Positions 7,182 to 14,214 of a stretch of 24,200 nt of DNA are shown here, in pieces. The notes below the pieces were generated by a model that was given only the letters and a program-made list of their open reading frames with translations, searched no databases and had not been told where the DNA came from. Position numbers and translations under genes: made by a program. This DNA comes from CAYSHJ01 sp964589725. GTDB taxonomy: Bacteria > Planctomycetota > Planctomycetia > Planctomycetales > Planctomycetaceae. The stretch is taken from contig CAZPUJ010000515.1 of assembly GCA_964589725.1 (NCBI GenBank), positions 1 through 24,200 of the forward strand, given 5' to 3'. The number at the start of each line of letters is the position of its first letter. Within the stretch, counting starts at the first letter, position 1.

Positions 7182-8660
7182 TCACGCAATCGCCTTCGCC
7201 ACGACGTTGCCGCGCGTGCCCGTGATCCGTTCTTCCAGGCCTTTGTAGAAGAACGTCAGGCGCTCGTGGTCGAGGCCCATGAGGTGCAGGATTGTGGCGT
7301 GCAGATCGGAGACGTGACACGGTTCGTCGACGGCGGCGAAGCCCAGTTCGTCCGTCGCGCCGATGGCTTGGCCGCCGCGAGTGCCGGCTCCGGCGAGCCA
7401 CATCGAGAAGCCGTGCCAGTCGTGGTCGCGGCCGGGTTTGTTGACTCCCTCGCTGGTCGGAGTGCGGCCGAACTCGCCGCCCCAGACGAGCAGCGTTTCG
7501 TCCCACAGCCCGCGTTGCTTGAGGTCGGTCATCAACGCTCCGATCGCTTGATCGGTCTCGCCCGCATGCTGAATGTGATTGCTGATGCAGTTGGTGTGGC
7601 CGTCCCAAGTGTCCTCGATGTGCCCGCCGCCGGAGTACAACTGGATGAACCGCACGCCCCGCTCGATCAGCCGCCGAGCGATCAGGCACTTGCGTCCGAA
7701 GTCCGCCGTGCGAGCGTCGTCCAGCCCGTACATCTCCTGCGTCTGCCGCGTCTCTTGCGAAAGATCGACGACATCTGCCGCCGTCGTTTGCATCTGATAC
7801 GCCAGTTCGTAGGAGAGGATGCGTGCGACCAATTCCGATTCGCGCGGCCGCGACGCGAGGTGCTCGCGGTTCAGCTCGCCGAGCAGATCGAGCGACTTGC
7901 GTTGCGTCCGATCGGAAACTCCCGCCGGCGTCGCGAGGTCCAACAGCGGCGACCCCTGACTGCGAAACAGCGTCCCCTGATACGCCGCCGGCATGAACCC
8001 GCCCGTCCAATTCGACGCACTACCGATCGGCCCGCCACGCGGATCGGTCATCACCACGAAGCTCGGTAGGTTCGCGTTCTCGGTCCCCAGGCCGTAGCTC
8101 AGCCACGCTCCCAAGCTGGGCTTGCCGATCAACACGCTGCCGGTATTCATCTGCAAGCACCCCGACGCATGCGCCGCCGTGTCCGCGTGCATCGACCGAA
8201 TCACGCAAATGTCATCCGCATGCCGAGCCGTGTGCGGAAAGAGACTGCTGATCGGCAACCCGCTCTCGCCATGCGGCCGAAACGGAAACGGCGACTTCAT
8301 CAAATACCCGACCGGCCGCCCGTTCGACCCCACCTTCGCCTTCCCCGAGTACGCCGTCCCATGAAACTTGTCGAGCATCGGCTTCGGATCGAACGTGTCG
8401 ACCTGGCTCGGCGCGCCATTCATAAAGAGAAAAATGCAATGCTTCGCCCCTCCAAAATGCGGAGCCTTCGGAGCCAGCGGATGCATCCCCGCGTCACCGC
8501 CACTCGCAGCCTCATTCGCGTGAACGTCCTTCGTAAAGAACCCCTCCCGCGACAAGAGGTCAATCAATCCGAAGCCGGCGAAGCCTCCGCCGACTTCCCA
8601 CAAAAACTCCCGCCGAGTTTGCCCGCACGGAGTCACGTTTGAAATGAAGCGATCAAGCAT
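7182..8660 (-). CDS. DUF1501 protein, Tat-exported, intact
   Basis: A full-length 492-aa DUF1501 protein. The N-terminus carries TRREFLWEVGGGFAGFGL (Tat-type signal). The body shows HCIFLFMNGAPSQVDTFDPKP, DICVIRSMHADTAAH, LPSFVVMTDPRGGP, IEDTWDGHTNCISNH, VWGGEFGRTPTSEG and GRDHDWHGFSMWLAGAGTRGG. DUF1501 is part of the alkaline-phosphatase/sulfatase-like superfamily and is greatly expanded in planctomycetes, often beside DUF1549/DUF1553 cytochrome-like proteins; no such partner is present here. ATG 8660 has GGAG eight bases upstream. It is monocistronic, with about 260 gene-free bases on its 3' side. Function is unknown, probably periplasmic hydrolysis. Confidence 0.9.
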   Translation of the reverse strand: MLDRFISNVTPCGQTRREFLWEVGGGFAGFGLIDLLSREGFFTKDVHANEAASGGDAGMHPLAPKAPHFGGAKHCIFLFMNGAPSQVDTFDPKPMLDKFHGTAYSGKAKVGSNGRPVGYLMKSPFPFRPHGESGLPISSLFPHTARHADDICVIRSMHADTAAHASGCLQMNTGSVLIGKPSLGAWLSYGLGTENANLPSFVVMTDPRGGPIGSASNWTGGFMPAAYQGTLFRSQGSPLLDLATPAGVSDRTQRKSLDLLGELNREHLASRPRESELVARILSYELAYQMQTTAADVVDLSQETRQTQEMYGLDDARTADFGRKCLIARRLIERGVRFIQLYSGGGHIEDTWDGHTNCISNHIQHAGETDQAIGALMTDLKQRGLWDETLLVWGGEFGRTPTSEGVNKPGRDHDWHGFSMWLAGAGTRGGQAIGATDELGFAAVDEPCHVSDLHATILHLMGLDHERLTFFYKGLEERITGTRGNVVAKAIA

Positions 8661-8695
8661 GGGAAGCTCCAGGAGAACCAGTCTAAAAAGGACGT

Positions 8696-10390
8696 CTAAC
8701 TTCCTTGGCCGCCCTCAGATTGTTTTCTGGCAATTTGCCGCTGCATCATTTGAATTTGTCGGTCAAGGTTTTTGTGAGTGCCTTTGAAAGCAAATCTGAG
8801 ATGGTGATCGTTCCGAGCAATCGAATCAGCAGCTTCATCGCAAATGCGAATAGGCAAACGCCGCTTTGTGCTCACGTTGTACTCCAAGCCATCGGCTTTG
8901 CGGCGGTCGGACAACAAAGTCTCTAGCAGTTCGACGGCCCATTCTCCCCTCACTTCTCGGAGTGCGTAACACATCGTCAGACAACAATGCACGGTATTGT
9001 GAGAGAGGAAATGCTGAAAGGCAGTCTTACAGTCTGTAGTCCCTGATTTTCCAAGTTCTACCAGGGTATGGAAGGCGTAACCAAACGGGCCAATTTCCGC
9101 GATCCCCAGTTGCGCAAGTAACCGAATCAGTCGTTCTTGAACTTCATCGTGATGTTCAGCCCACACTGAAGGCACAGTTGACAATAAAACGTTGACGTCG
9201 GTGGCGCGTTGAAAAACCCGATAGACTGCCTGTGTGATGATCGGTTCTTGGCACCAACCAACGGCTCTCACGAACTCAGGTGCGTACAGACCGTTGGCCA
9301 CATCTCGCTTTCGCGAGGCATCGAGTTGTGCTTCACTTGGAGGCATGCCAGGGCGGAGGCCGATGTCGGCGACAGCCAGTCGATCAAGCTTCTCCGCAAT
9401 CAACTCACTGGCTTCACGCGGAAAGTAGAACAGTAAACGCAGAGCGGCCTGGTTCGTGAGCCTGTTGGTGAACGACCACCATTGGTTGCCCGGCTCGCAT
9501 TCCGCCTCTGTGACGTAGTCAAGCAACAGAGACTCAAACAATTTGCGGTGCGGAGCATCGCTGGTCCAGATGCCACGGACTTGCTGACATAACTCTGGAT
9601 CATGAGTCGGGCTGTTGATGACGATGCACGCGGTCGGCTGATAGCGAACCGCCTGATATCGGCGTCCCACAATTTGCCCGATCGCAACAAAACAAACATC
9701 GCCAAGATTCACCGAATATTTGTCGATGTGTTTCATAGGATGCCTGTTTTCATACGAGAACTTGGGCAGAATTTCTGCTTCCGCGGTGTTCGCGGGATTT
9801 CCTCGAAGTTCGTTGGCAAACCGCATTATCCCGAAGCACCCTTCGTGCTCTATCTGTAGTTTGGTCGGAGTTTGGTCGTCGAGCGACTCAAGCAAATACG
9901 GCAACGCTTTGGGACCAAGTTCAACGAGCCGCTTCAACGCCGATGAAGAGTCGATTTGATGATTGGTCAACAGCATCGAACTGCTGTCTTGCATCCCCTC
10001 GATTGGCAAAAAAGCAACTCCATTCAGAGTTGAAGATAGACCGAAGTCGGGATTCTCAATCTTGGTGAGCTCGGCGATCAATCGCCTAATCTCCGCAGCC
10101 TCTTCCGTCGCCAGTACGGTTTGTGACAACAGTTGGAGACGAGGAACGGTTCCAAGACGTATCGTCCGCTCTTCAGCTTCCTCATTGAAATCGCTTCGCA
10201 TGCTCTCTCTCGAAGCCTCCGCAGTGTCACTATCTCGGCCAGTGCCATTCCAACGCCAGCCGATTCCCAATCTCCCGTCCGAGCCAATGCCCCACTCCTG
10301 AACCAGCTCTTGGCCTGTGGTGGGAGTCGTCTTCCACCGACGTCCCTGCTCACGTCTGTTTCGATGAGCGAGTTTACTTGGCGAAATCAT
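8696..10390 (-). CDS. Hypothetical protein, possibly alpha-helical repeat (HEAT-like)
   Basis: A long open frame of 564 aa that I cannot assign. The centre reads like stacked helices, for example SSALKRLVELGPKALPYLLESLDD, FVRAVGWCQEPIITQAVYRVFQRATDVN and ALREVRGEWAVELLETLLSDRRK, suggesting HEAT-like repeats. It is soluble, with no clear signal peptide. The first 60 or so residues are rich in Arg/Gly/Trp and look non-native. ATG 10201 (MRSDFNEEAEERT), preceded by GGAGG twelve bases upstream, is an attractive alternative start giving about 501 aa. The C-terminus is basic and Gln-rich (RQIQMMQRQIARKQSEGG). It lies 35 bases upstream of the DUF1501 gene on the same strand, so the two may be co-transcribed. 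Confidence 0.7.
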   Translation of the reverse strand: MISPSKLAHRNRREQGRRWKTTPTTGQELVQEWGIGSDGRLGIGWRWNGTGRDSDTAEASRESMRSDFNEEAEERTIRLGTVPRLQLLSQTVLATEEAAEIRRLIAELTKIENPDFGLSSTLNGVAFLPIEGMQDSSSMLLTNHQIDSSSALKRLVELGPKALPYLLESLDDQTPTKLQIEHEGCFGIMRFANELRGNPANTAEAEILPKFSYENRHPMKHIDKYSVNLGDVCFVAIGQIVGRRYQAVRYQPTACIVINSPTHDPELCQQVRGIWTSDAPHRKLFESLLLDYVTEAECEPGNQWWSFTNRLTNQAALRLLFYFPREASELIAEKLDRLAVADIGLRPGMPPSEAQLDASRKRDVANGLYAPEFVRAVGWCQEPIITQAVYRVFQRATDVNVLLSTVPSVWAEHHDEVQERLIRLLAQLGIAEIGPFGYAFHTLVELGKSGTTDCKTAFQHFLSHNTVHCCLTMCYALREVRGEWAVELLETLLSDRRKADGLEYNVSTKRRLPIRICDEAADSIARNDHHLRFAFKGTHKNLDRQIQMMQRQIARKQSEGGQGS

Positions 10391-10525
10391 CGGGCGGAAA
10401 GAGGTCGAACATTCGCTCGGCCTATCGGATTTTCGCTCGGCGAGGACCGTTCAGCCTCAAAGCGGAGAATGTCGCTCGGTCGATGGCAGTTCGACCGACG
10501 AGTGTAGCCATTCCGCCGCGGCGGA

Positions 10526-10610
10526 CTCCGCGTGATGAGCCTTTCGCGTTTGGCTTGCGAACTGGTTGAAGCGTTCGAGGCGTTCACTCAAAAAGGCTCG
10601 TCACGCGGAG
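10526..10610. repeat. 85-bp palindromic element after the antitoxin-like gene
   Basis: A 19-bp inverted repeat, CTCCGCGTGATGAGCCTTT at 10526-10544 and its complement at 10592-10610 (one mismatch), surrounds 47 bp without a gene. It begins nine bases after the stop codon of the antitoxin-like gene transcribed towards it and may serve as a 3'-end hairpin. Its sequence differs from the bioA-type element. Confidence 0.75.
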
Positions 10611-10619
10611 CGATGACGG

Positions 10620-10889
10620 CTACGTTGGCGACGACATCCCGAACGACTCGCGAACCTGCTGGAGTGTTTTTCGAGGGCCGGCGGCGGCTCGGCGTTCGGC
10701 GTCGGCGAGGTAGGACATGAACTCGGCACTCGATCGAAGTGCGAGGATCTCTTCATCAGACTCGTCCGCCGGAACGACCGCGAATCGCGTTTGGCCGTTG
10801 GTTTGAACAAACAGGACGTCGTTCTGCTCGGCGGCACCGAGCACTTCGGACAGCGTGACCTGTGAGGCATCGAGCGTGGTACTCTTCAT
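10620..10889 (-). CDS. Antitoxin-like small protein (Phd/YefM-type?)
   Basis: An 89-aa acidic protein beginning MKSTTLDASQVTLSEVLGAAEQNDVL, then FVQTNGQTRFAVVPADESDEEILALR and a charged tail ending KTLQQVRESFGMSSPT. The N-terminal strand-helix-strand pattern and the acidic tail resemble Phd/YefM antitoxins, in which the first half binds DNA and the tail wraps the toxin. I chose ATG 10889, which has AGGTGA seven bases upstream; the frame also opens at 10916. No RelE, YoeB or VapC toxin follows; 116 bases downstream there is only a palindrome and then the next gene's region. It follows the Uma2-like gene by 28 bases on the same strand. The assignment rests on pattern only. Confidence 0.65.
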   Translation of the reverse strand: MKSTTLDASQVTLSEVLGAAEQNDVLFVQTNGQTRFAVVPADESDEEILALRSSAEFMSYLADAERRAAAGPRKTLQQVRESFGMSSPT

Positions 10890-10917
10890 AGCGGGATCAC
10901 CTTTCCGTTGAGGCACG

Positions 10918-11499
10918 CTATTCCGCGCTAACTTCCTCGTCCGCGACGACGAACAAATCAGACACCTTGCAGCGGAATCCCGTCAGCACGTCTTCGCCGC
11001 TCAGTTCATCAGCGTCATGCAGTTTTGCAGCGGTTCGGTCAGCGCGATAAACGGTGACGGTTTCCGCCTTGGGAGAAATCACCCAAACCAGTGACACGCC
11101 GGCGTCGAGGTATTCTTCGACCTTGACCTCCGCTTCGTCGGCCAAATCACTCGGTGACAAAACCTCCACAGCAAGGTCAGGCGGAATGCGAATGTAGCCC
11201 TTGGGAACTCGGCCTCTGGGAAATCGACCCTTGCTGACAAATGACAGATCCGGCTTGCGAACCTTACCAGGATCATCCGCGTAACATTGATAGCCACAAT
11301 CAGCGATGAAGAGATGTCCGGGAATGCGGCCTTGGTAGTACAGCGTGATCAAGCCAAACAGATTCCCCGCGATCCAACTTGATTCCGCCCCCAGGTGTCG
11401 CTCCACGAGTTCACCGTTGACCAACTCATAGTCCACCTCATTCGGCATGGCCAGCAAATCGTCCGGCGTGATCGGTTCGGCCAGCAGTTCGGTGTTCAT
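10918..11499 (-). CDS. Uma2 family (DUF820) putative PD-(D/E)XK endonuclease
   Basis: A 193-aa protein with the full Uma2 signature: ITPDDLLAMPNEVDYELVNGELVER at the N-terminus, GHLFIADCGYQCY, VRKPDLSFVSKGRFP and PPDLAVEVLSPSD, VKVEEYLDAGVSLVWVISP. The PD and the E-V-L positions form the predicted nuclease core. Uma2 proteins are abundant in cyanobacteria and planctomycetes; their biological role is poorly defined. ATG 11499 has GAGGAGG eight bases upstream; the frame opens to 11565 but that stretch is not protein-like. It precedes the antitoxin-like gene by 28 bases, an arrangement that could be an unorthodox toxin-antitoxin pair. Confidence 0.85.
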   Translation of the reverse strand: MNTELLAEPITPDDLLAMPNEVDYELVNGELVERHLGAESSWIAGNLFGLITLYYQGRIPGHLFIADCGYQCYADDPGKVRKPDLSFVSKGRFPRGRVPKGYIRIPPDLAVEVLSPSDLADEAEVKVEEYLDAGVSLVWVISPKAETVTVYRADRTAAKLHDADELSGEDVLTGFRCKVSDLFVVADEEVSAE

Positions 11500-11826
11500 G
11501 ACGTGTTCCTCCTCACAATGACCAACGACCATGCGAACAGGGCGAGACCGGAGCCCCAACAACAAAGGCGAAACAACTTTTTGGCTGAATGGTCACATGC
11601 ATCGCGTCACTTTCGCCAGACAGAGCCATTCTAACGTCAGACCGTTTTGCAATCTCGCTCTATCCGAGCCAGTGTCTCATACTTGACCCAGCGATTGGTA
11701 CCCACTTGGGTTGGCTCTCCGGATGTCACGGACAAGACCTTTGATCGTTTGCAAGATGAGTGGAAAACAGATCGAATCCCTTCGTCTCCAGCCTTTCATC
11801 AAATGACAATTCTTCGGAGTAGCAGC
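11500..11826. other. Divergent intergenic region between Uma2 gene and VOC operon
   Basis: This 327-base gap lies between the Uma2-like gene (-) and the VOC-SDR-PhyH operon (+), so it should carry promoters for both. I see no coding sequence, long palindrome or clear operator. A TTGACC near 11681 could be a -35 box but has no matching -10 at the right distance. Confidence 0.5.
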
Positions 11827-12318
11827 ATGGCCCACGCGACAGTGAACTCCGGTTGGCAACTGGGGGATGTGCATCATCTTGGACTGACTGTCTCTGACAT
11901 CGAACGGTCGATCGCTTTTTATCGCGACGTGCTGGGGATGACGTTGCATCGACGGCGGCCGCATGTCGACAACGATTACGTGGCCTTGCAGACCGGCTAT
12001 CCCGGAGTCGTGCTGAACGTGGCGTCGTTCAAGGTGTCGCCGGAGAGCCCCGTGTCACTGGAAGTCGTGCAGTACATGCAGCACGCCGGTCCGGCGGCCG
12101 AGACGGCGACGAACCGATCAGGCAATAGTCATCTCTGCCTGACCGTGAGCGACTTGCGAACTTGCTATGCCGATCTCAAAGCTCGGGGCGTGCGATTTAA
12201 GTCCGAGCCGGTGACGATCACGGCCGGGCCGAACGTCGGCGGTCTGGTGGTCTATTTCTACGATCCTGACGGCTACACGCTGGAACTGTTCCAGCCGCCC
12301 GTAGGTCAGGCTTTCTAG
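11827..12318 (+). CDS. VOC family (glyoxalase/dioxygenase superfamily) protein
   Basis: A 163-aa protein with two beta-alpha-beta-beta-beta halves. The first starts VHHLGLTVSDIERSIAFYRDVLGM (metal His near residue 16-17) and the second NSHLCLTVSDLRTCYADLKARGV, ending FYDPDGYTLELFQPP with the likely metal Glu. These are vicinal-oxygen-chelate metal-enzyme features; lyase, isomerase and ring-cleavage roles are all possible. ATG 11827 has GGAG upstream; the frame opens at 11647 but the added part is not protein-like. The final residues VGQAF and the TAG stop lie within a palindromic repeat (12300-12402), so the natural end was probably altered by insertion. It is the first gene of an operon with an SDR and a PhyH-type dioxygenase. 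Confidence 0.85.
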   Translation: MAHATVNSGWQLGDVHHLGLTVSDIERSIAFYRDVLGMTLHRRRPHVDNDYVALQTGYPGVVLNVASFKVSPESPVSLEVVQYMQHAGPAAETATNRSGNSHLCLTVSDLRTCYADLKARGVRFKSEPVTITAGPNVGGLVVYFYDPDGYTLELFQPPVGQAF

Positions 12319-12402
12319 CCTGACAGTGCAAGTGGAAAGCAAAAACGCCAGTTCGAAAGCAGGGTTTACGCATTCCAGTCAGGCTGGAAAGCCTGACCTA
12401 CG
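12300..12402. repeat. 103-bp palindromic element between VOC and SDR genes
   Basis: Arms of 25 bp at 12300-12324 and 12378-12402 are inverted copies with one mismatch, built on CGTAGGTCAGGCTTTC. Each arm also has an internal inverted repeat (GTCAGGCT..AGCCTGAC). The left arm supplies the last five codons and stop of the VOC gene. The right arm ends 16 bases before the SDR ATG. In the mRNA it would form a long stem between the two coding regions of one operon. Confidence 0.9.
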
Positions 12403-12418
12403 ATGAAAGCGAGTGCCA

Positions 12419-13207
12419 ATGGCCGACATGTTTGATCTGACGGGTCGCGTCGCCGTCGTCACTGGCGGAGCGCAGGGACTGGGCGCGGCCATCTCGCGCG
12501 CGCTGGCCTCGCGCGGAGCCACGATCGCGATGCTCGACGTGCAGGCTGAGGCCGTCGCGACCGCCGCAGGGCACCTCGCCCGTGACACGGGACGCGGCGT
12601 TGTGGGACTCGCTTGTGACACGCGCGAGAAAGGGCAGGTCGAGGCATGTGTGTCTCAACTTGCCGAGCGATTCGGTCAGATCGACATCTTGGTGAACAAC
12701 GCCGGCATCCATCGTCGAGGCAGTCCGACGAACTACAACTCTCAGGATCTCGCGGATGTCTTCGCCGTGAATCTGGTCGGCTGTTACCACGTGGCCGGAG
12801 CGGTCGGAAAGGTGATGCTGGCTCAGCAGCGAGGCAGTATCATCAACGTGTCGGCGTTGGGCGGCGGCTTGGTGGGACTCGGCCGCGGTGGGTCGATCTA
12901 CGCGATGACGAAGGGAGGCATCGTCGCGCTGACCCGCGATCTCGCTGCCGAGTGGGGACCGCACGGCATCCGCGTGAACGCTGTGGCTCCCGGGTGGATC
13001 CGCACGCCGATGACGAGCGTGTTGCAGAATGATCCTCAGCGTTCGGCCAAAGTGCTGGAGCGCGTCCCGCTGCGCCGTTGGGGCGAGGCGGACGACGTCG
13101 CGGGGGTCGTGGTTTTTCTGGCGAGCGATGCAGCCGCGTACGTCACCGGCTGCACCATTCCCATCGACGGCGGAGCGGCCAATGTGATCGCTTTGTCTCA
13201 GGAGTAA
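12419..13207 (+). CDS. SDR family NAD(P)-dependent oxidoreductase
   Basis: A 262-aa classical short-chain dehydrogenase. The Rossmann motif is TGGAQGLG (residues 15-22), followed by DILVNNAGIHRRG, INVSALGGG (catalytic Ser), SIYAMTKGG (Tyr-x3-Lys), RVNAVAPGWIRTPMT and a C-terminal VTGCTIPIDGGAAN. All catalytic residues are present, so it should reduce or oxidise an alcohol/ketone pair; the substrate is unknown. ATG 12419 is preferred, with GTG 12413 and ATG 12428 as close alternatives; the ribosome site is weak (GAAAG). It sits just after a palindromic element and its stop overlaps the ribosome site of the downstream dioxygenase gene. Confidence 0.92.
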   Translation: MADMFDLTGRVAVVTGGAQGLGAAISRALASRGATIAMLDVQAEAVATAAGHLARDTGRGVVGLACDTREKGQVEACVSQLAERFGQIDILVNNAGIHRRGSPTNYNSQDLADVFAVNLVGCYHVAGAVGKVMLAQQRGSIINVSALGGGLVGLGRGGSIYAMTKGGIVALTRDLAAEWGPHGIRVNAVAPGWIRTPMTSVLQNDPQRSAKVLERVPLRRWGEADDVAGVVVFLASDAAAYVTGCTIPIDGGAANVIALSQE

Positions 13208-13212
13208 TTCTC

Positions 13213-14148
13213 ATGCTCGACGGACGCGCGCAACAACAACCCGTTCCCGATGAATTCCTGGGGTCGCTGGTCGACGCCACGGCTCTGCGTTCGGACCCGG
13301 CGGCTCTGCGGCAATCGTTCGCGGAGAATGGCTACTTGTTGCTGCGAGACGTCCTCGATCGCCAAGAAGTGCTGGCCGCTCGCGAGGAAGTCTTCACTCG
13401 ACTGGCCAAGATGGGCGAGATCCAGACGCCGCCCGCTGCGGGCATCGCCAGTGGCACGAGCCGTCGGCGGGAACTAGCCGGCGACTTGTGTGCGTTCTGG
13501 AAATCGGTCAGCGAAGGCGAAGCACTGCGGCGCGTGACGCACGGGCCGCAACTGCGAGAACTGACCGGGCTGCTGTTCGACGCGCCCGCTCGGCCTCACG
13601 ATTACTTGTTCTTGCGGCCGGCACCGGTCGGAAACGCCACGGACCTGCATTACGACTACCCGTTCTTTGCGGGTGGAGCTTCGCAGATCGTCACCTGTTG
13701 GTTGCCGTTGGGTGAGATCCCGGTCTGCGACGGACCGCTGGTGATCGTCGAACATTCGAATCGCTTTGAGGATCTCATTAGCCCGATGCGATCCGCGCGA
13801 CTGACGGGTGATCCTCGAGCGTTTGCCGCCGCACAAGACGCGGCCTACCAGTCCGCCGCAACCGACACGTTGGAATTCGCACGCTCTCGGCAGACTCGGT
13901 TGCTGACGACTCATTTCCAGGCGGGAGACGCGATAATCTTCGGTGGATTTACGATGCACGGTTCGTTGGACAATCATTCGCCGCTGGGCCGCGTGCGGTT
14001 GTCGGTCGATGTGCGGTATCAACCCGCTGCCGATCCGGTGGACGACCGCCGGTTTTTCGGTTCGCATCCGACGGGAGCGAAGGGCGGAAGCTACGGCGAA
14101 CAAAAAGCCGCACAACCGTTGGGAACTCCGTGGGTCGCGCGGCAGTAG
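13213..14148 (+). CDS. Phytanoyl-CoA dioxygenase (PhyH) family Fe(II)/2-oxoglutarate enzyme
   Basis: A 311-aa protein with the double-stranded beta-helix iron site: His146-x-Asp148 in LHYDYPFF, distal His249 in GGFTMHGSLDNHS, and Arg260/Arg262 (GRVRLSVDVRYQ) for 2-oxoglutarate. The N-terminus (LRQSFAENGYLLLRDVLDRQEV) is typical of PhyH-like hydroxylases. Such enzymes hydroxylate small molecules; the substrate is not evident. ATG 13213 uses GGAG at 13201-13204, which overlaps the SDR stop codon, so the two genes are translationally coupled. An earlier open start at 13078 lies inside the SDR gene and is rejected. With VOC and SDR genes it suggests a short catabolic or modification pathway. Confidence 0.88.
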   Translation: MLDGRAQQQPVPDEFLGSLVDATALRSDPAALRQSFAENGYLLLRDVLDRQEVLAAREEVFTRLAKMGEIQTPPAAGIASGTSRRRELAGDLCAFWKSVSEGEALRRVTHGPQLRELTGLLFDAPARPHDYLFLRPAPVGNATDLHYDYPFFAGGASQIVTCWLPLGEIPVCDGPLVIVEHSNRFEDLISPMRSARLTGDPRAFAAAQDAAYQSAATDTLEFARSRQTRLLTTHFQAGDAIIFGGFTMHGSLDNHSPLGRVRLSVDVRYQPAADPVDDRRFFGSHPTGAKGGSYGEQKAAQPLGTPWVARQ

Positions 14149-14214
14149 TGATCTCGGATCGCCGCCAGCGGTGATTCCTCAAGGCCGCTTCCTAATGGGC
14201 GCGGTACGGTTTCG

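Noticed and set aside
6937..7248. 103-aa plus frame after the methyltransferase gene
   Set aside because: It runs into the DUF1501 gene antisense and has no protein-like pattern, so the gap 6924-7181 is treated as empty.
7266..8069. 267-aa plus-strand frame opposite the DUF1501 gene
   Set aside because: It lies antisense to conserved DUF1501 motifs, is Arg-rich and has no recognisable features.
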